Of a DNA stretch of 64,000 nt, positions 25,989 to 35,493 are shown piece by piece. This DNA is from Aquabacterium sp029268225 (GTDB lineage Bacteria > Pseudomonadota > Gammaproteobacteria > Burkholderiales > Burkholderiaceae_C). The position numbers and the translations under genes were made by a program. The notes beneath the pieces were generated by a model, which saw nothing but the letters and a program-made list of their open reading frames with translations, was not told the DNA's origin and did not search any database. How positions within the stretch are numbered: the stretch's first letter is position 1; every line of letters begins with the position of its first letter. Location of the stretch: assembly GCF_037482285.1 (NCBI RefSeq), contig NZ_JBBEYB010000001.1:310001-374000 (forward strand). The letters run 5' to 3'.

Positions 25989-27467
25989 TCAGCCAGCCAG
26001 CTTCTTCTTGAGCAGCTCGTTGACGGTGGCCGGGTTGGCCTTGCCCTTGGTGGCTTTCATGGCCTGACCCACGAGGGCGTTGAAGGCTTTCTCCTTGCCA
26101 GCACGGAACTCCTCGACCGACTTGGCGTTGGCTGCCAGGATGTCGTCGAGGATCTTTTCCAGCTCGCCGGTGTCGCTCATCTGCTTGAGCCCCTTGGCGT
26201 CGATCACGGCGTCCACACGTGCCTGATCGGCGCCTGCACCTTCGCCGCTCCACAGCGCTTCGAACACCTGCTTGGCGCCGTTGTTCGAGATGGTGCCGTC
26301 GGCAATGCGCGAGATCATCGCGGCCAGCAGTGTGGCGCTGATCGGCGATTGCTCGATGGTCTGCTCGGCCGCGTTCAGTCGGCGTGACACCTCACCCATC
26401 AGCCAGTTCGACACCAGCTTGGGTTGCTGGCACGCCTGTGCGGCCGTTTCGAAGAAGGCGGCAAAGGCCTTCGACTGCGTCATCATCGTCGCGTCGTATT
26501 CGGGCAGGCCGTAGCCGCTCACGAAGCGCTCGGCCATCACGCGCGGCAGCTCGGGCATGCGGCCCTTCACGCGCTCAATCCACTCGGGCGCGATCACCAG
26601 CGGTGGCAGATCGGGGTCCGGGAAGTAGCGGTAGTCGTGCGCATCTTCCTTGGTGCGCATCGCGCGCGTCTCGCCCGTGTCCGGGTTGAACAAGATGGTG
26701 GCCTGCTCGATGGCACGGCCGTCCTCCAGCTCGTCGATCTGCCAGTTGATCTCGTAGTCGGCCGCCTGCACGATGTGCTTGAAGCTGTTGAGGTTCTTGA
26801 TCTCGCGGCGCGTGCCCAGTTGGGCGCCAGGGCGGCGCACCGACACGTTCACGTCACAGCGGAACGAGCCTTCCTGCATGTTGCCGTCGCAGATGCCCAG
26901 CCACACCACCAGGGTGTGCAGGGCGCGCGCGTACTCGGCCGCTTCCTTGCTGGAGCGGATGTCCGGCTCGGTCACGATCTCCAGCAGCGGGGTGCCCGCG
27001 CGGTTCAGGTCGATGCCCGACGATTTCTCGCCGTTGAAGCCTTCGAAGTCATCGTGCAGCGATTTGCCGGCATCTTCTTCCAAATGAGCGCGCACCAGGC
27101 GCACCGTGAACGGCTTGTCGTCCACGAAGAAGCTCACCGAGCCGCCTTGCACGACCGGGATCTCGTACTGGCTGATCTGGTAGCCCTTGGGCAGATCGGG
27201 GTAGAAATAGTTCTTGCGCGCAAAAATCGAGCGCGGGGCCACATGGGCCCCCACGGCCAGACCAAACTCGATGGCGCGCTCCACGGCGCCTTCGTTCATC
27301 ACCGGCAGGGTGCCGGGCAGGGCCAGGTCCACCGGGCACGACTGCGTGTTGGGCGCCGCACCGAATTGGGTGGATGCGCCCGAGAAGATCTTCGACGCGG
27401 TGGACAGTTGCACGTGGGTTTCCAGGCCGATGACGACCTCGTAGCCACGGATCAGGGGGGAACTCAT
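25989..27467 (-). CDS. gatB: Asp/Glu-tRNA amidotransferase subunit B
   Basis: The 492-residue GatB acts with GatC and GatA to convert Glu-tRNA(Gln), and often Asp-tRNA(Asn), into the amidated forms. Seen are YEVVIGLETHVQLST, NRAGTPLLEIVTEPD and HDYRYFPDPDLPPL, all catalytic-cradle signatures, and the C-terminal YqeY-like tail domain ending NELLKKKLAG. I start at ATG 27467. A second possible ATG at 27491 overlaps the gatA stop (TGATG) and would add eight residues. Last gene of gatCAB. Confidence 0.97.
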   Translation of the reverse strand: MSSPLIRGYEVVIGLETHVQLSTASKIFSGASTQFGAAPNTQSCPVDLALPGTLPVMNEGAVERAIEFGLAVGAHVAPRSIFARKNYFYPDLPKGYQISQYEIPVVQGGSVSFFVDDKPFTVRLVRAHLEEDAGKSLHDDFEGFNGEKSSGIDLNRAGTPLLEIVTEPDIRSSKEAAEYARALHTLVVWLGICDGNMQEGSFRCDVNVSVRRPGAQLGTRREIKNLNSFKHIVQAADYEINWQIDELEDGRAIEQATILFNPDTGETRAMRTKEDAHDYRYFPDPDLPPLVIAPEWIERVKGRMPELPRVMAERFVSGYGLPEYDATMMTQSKAFAAFFETAAQACQQPKLVSNWLMGEVSRRLNAAEQTIEQSPISATLLAAMISRIADGTISNNGAKQVFEALWSGEGAGADQARVDAVIDAKGLKQMSDTGELEKILDDILAANAKSVEEFRAGKEKAFNALVGQAMKATKGKANPATVNELLKKKLAG

Positions 27468-27490
27468 GGTGTGTGTCTCGTCTCGTTGCA

Positions 27491-28981
27491 TCAACCCAGG
27501 GCAGCCGGGGCGCGCTGGTGCCAGTCGGTCGTCTGCTGGAAGGCGTGCGCCGTGTGCAGCAACTGCGCCTCTTGCCAGTAGTTGCCGATCAACTGCAGAC
27601 CCACAGGCAGCGCATGTTCACCAAAGCCACAGGGCACGCTCATGCCCGGCAGACCGGCCAGCGAAGCGGGCAGGGTGAAGATGTCGGCGAGGTATTCCTG
27701 CACCGGGTCGGTCGACGAGCCAATCGGGCGCGCCACCGTGGGCGACACCGGACCGGCGATCACGTCGCACACCTGGAAGGCCGCCTGGAAATCGTCGGCG
27801 ATCATGCGGCGCAGTTTTTGGGCCTGCAGGTAGTAGGCGTCGTAATAGCCGTGCGACAGCACATAGGTGCCGATCATGATGCGGCGTTTGACCTCGGCGC
27901 CAAAGCCTTCGGCGCGGGTCTTGCGGTACATGTCGTTCAGATCGCCGTACTTGGCTGCACGATGGCCGAACTTGACGCCGTCATAGCGGCTCAGGTTGGA
28001 CGAGGCCTCGGCCGGCGCGATGATGTAGTACACCGGGATCGACAGCTCGGTGCGTGGCAGGCTGATGTCCACCAGCGTGGCGCCCAGGCTCTCCAGTTGC
28101 GCCAGTGCGGCGCGGTTGGCGGCCAGCACGTCGGCGCTGACGCCTTCGCCAAAGAATTCCTTGGGGACACCCACGCGCAGGCCGGTCAAAGGCTGGTCAG
28201 CGGTGGCGCCGGCACGCGGCGTCGTTAGCGCGGCCACGAAGTCGGGTACGGGCTGCTGGGCGCTGGTGGCATCGCGCTCGTCAAAGCCGCTCATGGTCTG
28301 CAGCAGCAGAGCGCAGTCTTCGGCGGTGCGGGCCATCGGGCCGGCCTGGTCCAGCGACGAGGCAAACGCGATCATGCCGAAGCGCGAGCAGCGGCCATAG
28401 GTCGGCTTGATGCCGGTGATGCCGGTCAGCGCAGCGGGTTGACGGATCGAGCCACCGGTGTCGGAGCCGGTGGCGCCGCTGACCAGTCGGCCCGAAACGG
28501 CGACGGCCGAGCCGCCCGAGGAGCCGCCCGCGATCTGCGCGCGCATCCAGGGGTTGTGGGCCACGCCATAGGCCGAGTTCTCGGTGGCGCCGCCCATGGC
28601 GAACTCGTCGCAGTTGAGCTTGCCCACCGACACGGTGCCGGCGGCTTTGAGTTTGGCCACCACGGTGGCATCGAACGGGCTTTGGTAGCCCTTGAGCATC
28701 TTCGAGGCGGCCGTGGTGGGCTGGTCCTGCGTGACGAAGATGTCCTTGTGCGCCACGGGCACGCCATCGAGCGGCCCCAGCGTCTGGCCGGCCGCACGGC
28801 GGGCGTCCGAGGCGGCGGCAGCGGCCAGCGCGCCGGCCGCGTCCACGTGCAGGAAGGCGCCCAGGTCGGCATGGGTTGCGATGCGGTCCAGCGCATGCTG
28901 GGTCAGGGCCACGGAGGTCGTCTGGCCCGAGGCCAGGGCCTGGCTCTGCTGGGCCAGGGTCAGATCATGCAGCGCGCTCAT
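27491..28981 (-). CDS. gatA: Asp/Glu-tRNA amidotransferase subunit A
   Basis: The 496-residue amidase-signature subunit liberates ammonia from glutamine or asparagine for transfer to tRNA. The Ser-cisSer-Lys catalytic set is visible: Lys in GVPVAHKDIF, cis-Ser in IAGGSSGGSAVAVSG, and nucleophilic Ser in ATGSDTGGSIRQPA. The gene overlaps gatC by four bases (ATGA) and abuts gatB. Confidence 0.97.
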   Translation of the reverse strand: MSALHDLTLAQQSQALASGQTTSVALTQHALDRIATHADLGAFLHVDAAGALAAAAASDARRAAGQTLGPLDGVPVAHKDIFVTQDQPTTAASKMLKGYQSPFDATVVAKLKAAGTVSVGKLNCDEFAMGGATENSAYGVAHNPWMRAQIAGGSSGGSAVAVSGRLVSGATGSDTGGSIRQPAALTGITGIKPTYGRCSRFGMIAFASSLDQAGPMARTAEDCALLLQTMSGFDERDATSAQQPVPDFVAALTTPRAGATADQPLTGLRVGVPKEFFGEGVSADVLAANRAALAQLESLGATLVDISLPRTELSIPVYYIIAPAEASSNLSRYDGVKFGHRAAKYGDLNDMYRKTRAEGFGAEVKRRIMIGTYVLSHGYYDAYYLQAQKLRRMIADDFQAAFQVCDVIAGPVSPTVARPIGSSTDPVQEYLADIFTLPASLAGLPGMSVPCGFGEHALPVGLQLIGNYWQEAQLLHTAHAFQQTTDWHQRAPAALG

Positions 28982-29277
28982 TCGATCACCTTGGGCACCA
29001 GGAACAGGCCGCCATCCTGGGCGGGGGCATTGGCCATGTTGGCCTCGCGGTTGTTGGACTCGGTGACGGCATCCGCGCGCAGGCGCAGGGTCACGTCTTC
29101 GATCGCGGACAGCGGGGTGTACAGCGGCTCGACGCCCGAGGTGTCGACCGAACGCATTTTCTCGACGATGTCGAAAAACTCGTTGAGCTGGGTCAGCATC
29201 GCAGCCTGTTCGTCGTCGCGCAGTTCAAGGCGGGCGAGTTGGGCAATGCGGCTGACGTCTTGAGAGGTCAGGGCCAT
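28978..29277 (-). CDS. gatC: Asp/Glu-tRNA amidotransferase subunit C
   Basis: A 99-residue subunit that bridges and stabilises GatA and GatB. It begins ALTSQDVSRIAQLARLELRD and ends GLFLVPKVIE, typical of the family. It is the first gene of gatCAB; the region to mreB on the other strand holds its promoter and a leader hairpin. Confidence 0.95.
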   Translation of the reverse strand: MALTSQDVSRIAQLARLELRDDEQAAMLTQLNEFFDIVEKMRSVDTSGVEPLYTPLSAIEDVTLRLRADAVTESNNREANMANAPAQDGGLFLVPKVIE

Positions 29278-29306
29278 GGTTTTTCCAGGGGTAACAGACG
29301 GTTGCA

Positions 29307-29324
29307 CTGCCCGTCAACGGGCAG
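29307..29324 (-). promoter_or_regulatory. Hairpin CTGCCCG/CGGGCAG in gatC leader
   Basis: A perfect seven-base stem with four-base loop lies about 30 bases upstream of gatC. No T tract on either side. It may be an operator or an mRNA leader structure. Confidence 0.35.
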
Positions 29325-29573
29325 GCCATAAGGTATTATCGTAGGTTATCCACAAACCACATTTGTCCAGGGTTGGTCAAGGTGGTTTGGCCGGGGGTTT
29401 GCCAGATTTTCGGACAGGCGTTGCGGTGTGTTGCGAACCTTGCACAGGTCGCCGCTGTGGCGCCGGTCTCACCTAACAGCGGGCCATCGTCATCTTTGTC
29501 TGTGTTGCCGTGTGCGTGTGTCATCCGCATGCGGGGCCGGGCTGTTGGCGTGGGCCCCATCGGAGTTCACCGC

Positions 29574-30617
29574 ATGTACGGCATGTTTCGCAAGTATTTT
29601 TCCACCGACCTGGCCATTGACCTGGGCACGGCCAACACGCTGATTTATGTGCGTGACAAGGGCATCGTGCTCGACGAGCCTTCGGTCGTCTCGATCCGTC
29701 ACGAAGGCGGGCCCAACGGCAAGAAGACCATCCAGGCCGTCGGCGCCGAGGCCAAGGCCATGCTGGGCAAGGTGCCCGGCAACATCGAGGCCATCCGCCC
29801 GATGAAGGACGGCGTGATTGCCGACTTCACCGTCACCGAGCAGATGCTCAAGCAGTTCATCAAGATGGTGCACCCGCGCTCGGTCTTGAAGCCCTCGCCG
29901 CGCATCATCATCTGCGTGCCCTGCGGCTCGACCCAGGTCGAGCGCCGCGCCATCCGTGAATCGGCGCTGGGCGCCGGCGCTTCCGAGGTCTACCTGATCG
30001 AAGAACCCATGGCCGCCGCCATCGGTGCCGGCCTGCCGGTCTCCGAAGCGTCGGGCTCCATGGTCGTCGACATCGGCGGCGGCACCACCGAGGTGGGCGT
30101 GATCTCGCTGGGTGGCATGGTCTACAAGGGCAGTGTGCGCGTCGGTGGTGACCGTTTCGACGAGCACATCATCAGCTACATCCGCCGCAACTACGGCATG
30201 TTGATCGGTGAGCCCACCGCCGAGGCCATCAAGAAGCAAATTGGCAGCGCCTTCCCCGGCTCCGAAGTCAAGGAAATGGAAGTCAAGGGTCGCAACCTGT
30301 CTGAAGGCGTGCCGCGCAGCTTCACCATCTCGTCCAACGAGATCCTGGAAGCGCTGACCGATCCGCTCAACCAGATCGTGTCGGCCGTCAAGAACGCGCT
30401 GGAACAGACCCCGCCCGAGCTGGGTGCTGACATCGCCGAGCGCGGCATGATGCTGACCGGTGGTGGTGCGCTGCTGCGCGACCTTGACCGTCTGCTGGCC
30501 GAGGAAACCGGCCTGCCGGTGCACGTGGCCGAAGACCCGCTGACCTGCGTGGTGCGCGGTTGCGGCCTGGCGCTGGAGCGCATGGACCGCCTGGGCAGCA
30601 TCTTCACCTCCGAATAA
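29574..30617 (+). CDS. mreB: Rod shape-determining actin homologue MreB
   Basis: A 347-residue actin-fold ATPase that polymerises under the inner membrane and guides lateral wall synthesis. The phosphate-1 loop IDLGTANTLIYV, MVVDIGGGTTEV and the adenosine motif MMLTGGGALLRDLD are present; the N-terminal MYGMFRKYF is the membrane-binding amphipathic helix of proteobacterial MreB. GGAG lies eight bases before ATG 29574; an ATG three codons later is possible. It heads the mreBCD-mrdA-rodA cluster; a hairpin after its stop may uncouple it from mreC. Confidence 0.98.
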   Translation: MYGMFRKYFSTDLAIDLGTANTLIYVRDKGIVLDEPSVVSIRHEGGPNGKKTIQAVGAEAKAMLGKVPGNIEAIRPMKDGVIADFTVTEQMLKQFIKMVHPRSVLKPSPRIIICVPCGSTQVERRAIRESALGAGASEVYLIEEPMAAAIGAGLPVSEASGSMVVDIGGGTTEVGVISLGGMVYKGSVRVGGDRFDEHIISYIRRNYGMLIGEPTAEAIKKQIGSAFPGSEVKEMEVKGRNLSEGVPRSFTISSNEILEALTDPLNQIVSAVKNALEQTPPELGADIAERGMMLTGGGALLRDLDRLLAEETGLPVHVAEDPLTCVVRGCGLALERMDRLGSIFTSE

Positions 30618-30633
30618 CCCACTCGAAGGATGT

Positions 30634-30659
30634 ACGGACCCTCGGGTCCGTTTGCTTTC
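30634..30659 (+). terminator. Terminator-like hairpin between mreB and mreC
   Basis: ACGGACC and GGTCCGT form a perfect seven-base stem with a CTCG loop, followed by TTTGCTTTC, a T-rich but interrupted tail. It ends one base before the mreC start, so it could partly terminate or attenuate, or mask the mreC start. Confidence 0.55.
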
Positions 30660-31586
30660 ATGCCGCTGGCCACGCTGGATCGCACGCCGCCCCCTTTTTT
30701 CAAGCAGGGGCCTTCGGCGTTCACGCGTCTGCTGTTTTTCTCGGCGCTGGCCATTTTGCTGATGGTGGCCGATGCCCGCTGGAAGATGACGCAGCCGCTG
30801 CGCGCAGCCGCCGCCACCCTTTTGCAACCTGTGCAGAGCGTGTTGCTTGCGCCGGTTCGCGCGTGGGAGATGGCGGGCCATTACCTGGCGGGCGTGGAAG
30901 AGGCGCGCGCCCTGCAGGCGCGCTCGCAGCAGCAATTGGCCCAGCAGGCCGAGCGCGTGACCCGCATGGTGCAGCTGGAGCGCGAGAATGCGCGGCTGCG
31001 TGAGTTGTTGGGTCTGCGCCCCCGCATCGAGGTGGGCACGCTGGCCGCCGAGGTGCTCTACGACGCCCCCGACCCCTACACGCGCAAGGTCGTGATCGAC
31101 CAGGGCCGTCGCCATGGGGTGACCTTGGGCGCACCCGTGATCGATGAACGGGGGGTGCTGGGGCAGGTGACGCGGGTCTATCCCGTCACGGCTGAAGTGA
31201 CCCTGGTCACCGACAAGGATGCCGCCGTGCCTGTGGTCAATGTGCGCACCCAGCACCGTGGCGTGGCCTATGGCTTGCCGCAGTCCGGTGGCATGGAGCT
31301 GCGTTTCATGGCGGGCAACGCCGACGTGCAGGCGGGCGACGAGTTGCAAACCTCTGGTCTGGATGGCATTTACCCCGCAGGGGTGCCGGTGGCCAAGGTG
31401 GTGAGGGTTGACCGTCGTGCGGATTCGGCCTTTGCCCGCATCACGCTGCAACCGCTGGCCCAACCGGACAGCTCGCGGCATGTGCTCTTGTTGCAACCCC
31501 TGTCGGCGGGCTTGCCTCCCCGGCCGGAGTCCGAAGCGGCCGATCCGGCCGCCGAGGCCGTCAGTGTCTCCAGGAGTCAGCCATGA
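30660..31586 (+). CDS. mreC: Rod shape-determining protein MreC
   Basis: A 308-residue bitopic protein: short cytoplasmic N-terminus PLATLDRTPPPFFKQGPS, one membrane segment (LLFFSALAILLMVAD), a periplasmic coiled coil (about residues 60-105) and the two-beta-domain MreC core with VIDERGVLGQV and DELQTSGLDGIYPAGVP. It connects MreB to PBP2. The start at 30660 matches the PLxTLDRTPPPFFKQGPS beginning usual in Burkholderiales; an ATG at 30630 would put the hairpin inside the gene. It overlaps mreD by four bases. Confidence 0.96.
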   Translation: MPLATLDRTPPPFFKQGPSAFTRLLFFSALAILLMVADARWKMTQPLRAAAATLLQPVQSVLLAPVRAWEMAGHYLAGVEEARALQARSQQQLAQQAERVTRMVQLERENARLRELLGLRPRIEVGTLAAEVLYDAPDPYTRKVVIDQGRRHGVTLGAPVIDERGVLGQVTRVYPVTAEVTLVTDKDAAVPVVNVRTQHRGVAYGLPQSGGMELRFMAGNADVQAGDELQTSGLDGIYPAGVPVAKVVRVDRRADSAFARITLQPLAQPDSSRHVLLLQPLSAGLPPRPESEAADPAAEAVSVSRSQP

Positions 31587-32098
31587 TGCCCCGCGGCAGC
31601 ACCTTGCTGCTCCCGGTCAACCCGGTCTTCATCTGGTTCTCGTTGTTGGTCGCGTTCCTGCTCAACATGCTGCCATGGGGGCGCTGGGCGGGCATGCCCG
31701 ACCTTCTGGCCGTCACTCTGGTGTTCTGGAACGTGCACCAGCCGCGTCGTGTGGGCGTGGGGGCGGCCTTCCTGTTTGGCCTGTTCATGGACGTGCATCA
31801 GGGCGCTTTGCTCGGTCAGCATGCCTTGGCCTACACGCTGTTGAGCTTCTTCGCCATCACGGTGCACCGCCGCCTGCTGTGGTTCACGGTGCCCTCGCAG
31901 GCCGCGCAGATCCTGCCCTTGTTTGTGGCTGCGCACGCCGTTTCGCTGCTGGTGCGGTTGATGGCGGGGGCGGCCTTTCCGGGGTGGTCCTTGTTCATCG
32001 CGCCGCTGATCGAGTCCGCGCTCTGGCCGCTGGCGTCCATCGTGTTGCTGGCGCCGCAGCGGCGCGCACCCGACCGCGACAAGAACCGGCCGCTGTGA
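31583..32098 (+). CDS. mreD: Rod shape-determining protein MreD
   Basis: A 171-residue inner-membrane protein with about five hydrophobic segments, including VFIWFSLLVAFLLNMLPWG and GAAFLFGLFMDVHQGALLGQ, the latter diagnostic of MreD. AGGAG precedes the ATG and the start overlaps mreC (ATGA). It forms part of the elongasome with MreC, PBP2 and RodA. Confidence 0.95.
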   Translation: MMPRGSTLLLPVNPVFIWFSLLVAFLLNMLPWGRWAGMPDLLAVTLVFWNVHQPRRVGVGAAFLFGLFMDVHQGALLGQHALAYTLLSFFAITVHRRLLWFTVPSQAAQILPLFVAAHAVSLLVRLMAGAAFPGWSLFIAPLIESALWPLASIVLLAPQRRAPDRDKNRPL

Positions 32099-32123
32099 CC
32101 GGTCTCGCTCGCTGCTTGCCTCC

Positions 32124-34274
32124 ATGACCGAACTCAAGAACATCGATGTCGAGCTGGGCCAGTTCCGCCGTCGTTTGTGGGCGGCGGCGGCGTTCGTGTT
32201 GTGCTGTTTCGGCTTGCTGGTGTACCGGCTCACGGTGCTGCAGATCGAGCGCCATGATGACCTGGCCAGCCGGGCCGAGAACAACCGCATTGCCGTGGTG
32301 CCCGTGGTGCCCAACCGCGGGCTCATCGTCGATCGTCATGGTGTGGTGCTGGCCAACAACTACTCGGCCTACACGCTGGAGATCACGCCCTCGCAGACCG
32401 AGGATCTGGAGGCCACCATTGACGCACTGGCGGAGATCGTCGAGATCCAGCCGCGTGACCGTCGCCGTTTCAAGCGACTGCGTGAGGAGTCCAAGCGTTT
32501 CGAGTCCATCCCGATCCGCACCCGGTTGACCGACGAAGAGGTGGCGCGCTTCACCGCGCAGCGCTTCCGCTTCCCCGGCGTGGACATTCAGGCGCGCCTG
32601 TTCCGTCACTATCCTTACGGCGAGCTGGCCAGCCATGTGTTGGGCTACATCGGCCGCATCAACCAGCGCGAGGCCGAGGCCATGCTCGACTGGCCTGATG
32701 AAGAGCAGGCCAACTACCGCGGCACCGAGCGCATCGGCAAGCTGGGCATCGAGCAGAGCTACGAGCGTGAGTTGCACGGCATCACCGGTTTTGAAGAGGT
32801 GGAGACCAGTGCCGGGGGGCGTGCCGTGCGCCTGCTGCGCTCGCATCCGGCCACACCGGGCAACACGGTCCATCTGGCCATCGACATCAAGCTGCAGGCG
32901 CTGATCGAGCGGTTATTTGGCAACCGGCGCGGGGCCTTGGTGGCCATCGACCCGCGCAACGGTGAGGTACTGGCCTTCGTCTCCAAGCCCACCTTCGATC
33001 CCAACCTGTTCGTCGACGGGATCGATACCGAAAGCTGGAAGGCCCTCAACGAGTCGCCGGACAAGCCCCTGCTGAACCGGGCTTTGCGCGGCACCTATCC
33101 GCCCGGCTCCACCTACAAGCCCTTCATGGCCTTGGCCGCGCTGCACACCGGCAAGCGCGCGGCCAGCACGGTGATCATGGACAACGGGGTTTTCGTGTTC
33201 GGCGGCAACCGCTTCCGCAGCCCGGCCGGCGAGAAGGGCGGGCCCATGAACATGCGCCGCGCGATCGTCGAGTCCAGCAATGTCTATTTCTACTCCCTGG
33301 CCAACGAGATGGGCGTGGACCTGATCCACCAGGAGATGTCGGAATTGGGGTTTGGTCGCCTCACCGGCATCGATCTGCGCGGCGAGGTGACCGGCATCCT
33401 GCCGTCGACCGAGTGGAAGCGCAAGGCTTATCGCCGCCCCGAGCAAAAGAAGTGGTACGCCGGGGAAACCATCTCGCTGGGCATCGGCCAGGGCTACAAC
33501 ACCTTCACCATGTTGCAGGTGGCATCGGCCCTGTCTACCGTGGTGAGCGATGGTCAGCGCTTCCAGCCTCGCCTGGTGCGCCAGATCGAGAACGTGGTGA
33601 CGCGTGAGCGTCGCCCGCCCGAGCGCGAGCCTCAGACGCCGCTCGCCTTCCAGCCTGGGCACACGGGATTGATCCGCGAAGCCATGTACGGCGTCACGCA
33701 AGAGGGCACTTCGACCCGGGTGTTTGCAGGGGCCGGCTACACCAGTGGCGGCAAGACCGGCACGGCCCAGGCCGTGGGCCTGCGCCAGAATGAGCGTTAT
33801 GTGGCCTCCAAGGTGGAGGAGTACCGACGTGACCACTCCTTGTACGAAGCGTTCGCGCCGGTCGAGAACCCGCGCGTGGCCTTGGCGATCATCGTGGAGA
33901 ACGCGGGGTTCGGCGCTGCGGCGGCGGCGCCCATCGCCCGCCGTGTGCTGGACTACCTGATTCTGGGTCTGTATCCCAGTGAGGAAGACATCGTGGCCGT
34001 GCAGCAGGGCCGTGCTCCCGCGCCCATTGGCCAGCAGCGCCCCGTGGCCGACGTGCCGCTGCCCCCACGCCGCAATGCCTTCGATGCGCCCGAGGAGCCC
34101 GTGCCCACGGCGACCCCAGCGCCGGTGGCGTCACCCGCTTCGGTGAGTGGGGGGGCATCGGCGCCCCCGCTTGCCCCCTCGGCACCGTCTCAACCTGAGT
34201 CGCCCCAGCCCACGGCGCCTGCGCCCTCGGGTGTGTTGGGGGTGGCCCCTGCCGCTTCACGGGAGCAACCATGA
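32124..34274 (+). CDS. mrdA: Penicillin-binding protein 2, elongation transpeptidase
   Basis: A 716-residue class B PBP. One membrane anchor (about residues 20-41) is followed by the dimerisation domain (PNRGLIVDRHGVVLANN) and the transpeptidase domain with Ser329 in GSTYK, the SSN motif in VESSNVYFY, and KTG at 544-546 in GGKTGTAQ. It cross-links peptidoglycan during lateral growth with RodA. The last 85 or so residues are Pro/Ala/Ser-rich and lie beyond the E. coli enzyme's end; such tails are common in Burkholderiales. It overlaps rodA by four bases. Confidence 0.97.
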   Translation: MTELKNIDVELGQFRRRLWAAAAFVLCCFGLLVYRLTVLQIERHDDLASRAENNRIAVVPVVPNRGLIVDRHGVVLANNYSAYTLEITPSQTEDLEATIDALAEIVEIQPRDRRRFKRLREESKRFESIPIRTRLTDEEVARFTAQRFRFPGVDIQARLFRHYPYGELASHVLGYIGRINQREAEAMLDWPDEEQANYRGTERIGKLGIEQSYERELHGITGFEEVETSAGGRAVRLLRSHPATPGNTVHLAIDIKLQALIERLFGNRRGALVAIDPRNGEVLAFVSKPTFDPNLFVDGIDTESWKALNESPDKPLLNRALRGTYPPGSTYKPFMALAALHTGKRAASTVIMDNGVFVFGGNRFRSPAGEKGGPMNMRRAIVESSNVYFYSLANEMGVDLIHQEMSELGFGRLTGIDLRGEVTGILPSTEWKRKAYRRPEQKKWYAGETISLGIGQGYNTFTMLQVASALSTVVSDGQRFQPRLVRQIENVVTRERRPPEREPQTPLAFQPGHTGLIREAMYGVTQEGTSTRVFAGAGYTSGGKTGTAQAVGLRQNERYVASKVEEYRRDHSLYEAFAPVENPRVALAIIVENAGFGAAAAAPIARRVLDYLILGLYPSEEDIVAVQQGRAPAPIGQQRPVADVPLPPRRNAFDAPEEPVPTATPAPVASPASVSGGASAPPLAPSAPSQPESPQPTAPAPSGVLGVAPAASREQP

Positions 34275-35425
34275 ACGTCGCCTTTGCCAAGCCCTCTTGG
34301 TGGCAGCGCCTGGCCCCTGTGTTCCAGGGCTTTGACCTGCCTTTCGTGGGCATCGTCGTGTTCATGTGTCTGCTGGGCATGGTCAACATGTACTCGGTGG
34401 GCTTCGACCACGGCACCCGCTTCATCGAGCATGGGCGCAACATGCTCCTGGGCGCCGTGATCCTGTTCGTGGTGGCCCAGGTGCCGCCGCAGCGTTTGAT
34501 GGCGCTGGCGGTGCCTCTTTACACCCTTGGGGTGGTGTTGCTGGTGGCGACCGCGCTGTTTGGCATCACCAAGAAGGGGGCCACGCGTTGGCTCAATGTC
34601 GGCATCGTCATCCAGCCTTCCGAGATCCTCAAGATCGCCACGCCCTTGATGCTGGCCTGGTGGTTTCAGCGTCGCGAAGGGCAACTGCGCAGCCTGGACT
34701 ATGCGGCCGCAGGGGCCTTGCTGCTCTTGCCGGTTGGGCTGGTGCTCAAGCAGCCCGATCTGGGGACGTCCTTGCTGGTGCTGTCCGGCGGTCTGTACGT
34801 CATCTTCTTTGCCGGTCTGAGCTGGCGCTTGATCTTGCCGGTGCTGTTGGCTGGCGTGATCGGCATCAGCTTGATCGTGGGCTACCAGGACACCCTGTGT
34901 GAACCGGAGCGGGACTGGGTGGTGCTGCATGGCTATCAGAAGCAGCGTGTGTGCACCCTGCTCAACCCGACGGCCGACCCGCTGGGCAAGGGCTTTCACA
35001 TCATCCAGGGCATGATCGCCATCGGCTCGGGTGGCATCACCGGCAAGGGCTTCATGCAGGGCACGCAGACCCACCTGGAGTTCATTCCCGAGCGCACCAC
35101 CGACTTTGCCTTTGCTGGCTATGCCGAGGAGCACGGTCTGATCGGCTGCCTGGTGCTGATGGCCGGCTTTGTGGCCTTGATCTTCCGCGGCTTGTACATC
35201 GCCTCTCAGGCGCCCACGCTGTTCTCGCGCTTGCTGGCGGGCAGTCTGGCGTTGAGCTTTTTCACCTATGCCTTCGTCAACCTGGGCATGGTCAGTGGCA
35301 TCTTGCCCGTGGTGGGGGTGCCCTTGCCCTTCGTCAGCTATGGTGGCACCGCCATGGTCACGCTGGGTCTGGCCTTGGGGCTCTTGTTGTCCATCTCGCG
35401 CAGCCGCGGTTTGATGCAGCGTTGA
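34271..35425 (+). CDS. rodA: SEDS peptidoglycan glycosyltransferase RodA
   Basis: A 384-residue polytopic protein of the SEDS family, polymerising lipid II during elongation. Hallmarks are GATRWLNVGIVIQPSE, LKQPDLGTSLL, EFIPERTTDFAFAGYAEE (with the catalytic Asp) and PLPFVSYGGTAMV. Ten membrane segments are expected. GGGAGC precedes the start, which overlaps mrdA. It ends the shape operon. Confidence 0.97.
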   Translation: MNVAFAKPSWWQRLAPVFQGFDLPFVGIVVFMCLLGMVNMYSVGFDHGTRFIEHGRNMLLGAVILFVVAQVPPQRLMALAVPLYTLGVVLLVATALFGITKKGATRWLNVGIVIQPSEILKIATPLMLAWWFQRREGQLRSLDYAAAGALLLLPVGLVLKQPDLGTSLLVLSGGLYVIFFAGLSWRLILPVLLAGVIGISLIVGYQDTLCEPERDWVVLHGYQKQRVCTLLNPTADPLGKGFHIIQGMIAIGSGGITGKGFMQGTQTHLEFIPERTTDFAFAGYAEEHGLIGCLVLMAGFVALIFRGLYIASQAPTLFSRLLAGSLALSFFTYAFVNLGMVSGILPVVGVPLPFVSYGGTAMVTLGLALGLLLSISRSRGLMQR

Positions 35426-35493
35426 GTCCAAGCGGCGGCATCGCTGATGCAAAGCAAGCCGGCGCAGGCCGCCCGGGGTTAACATTCACCGCC

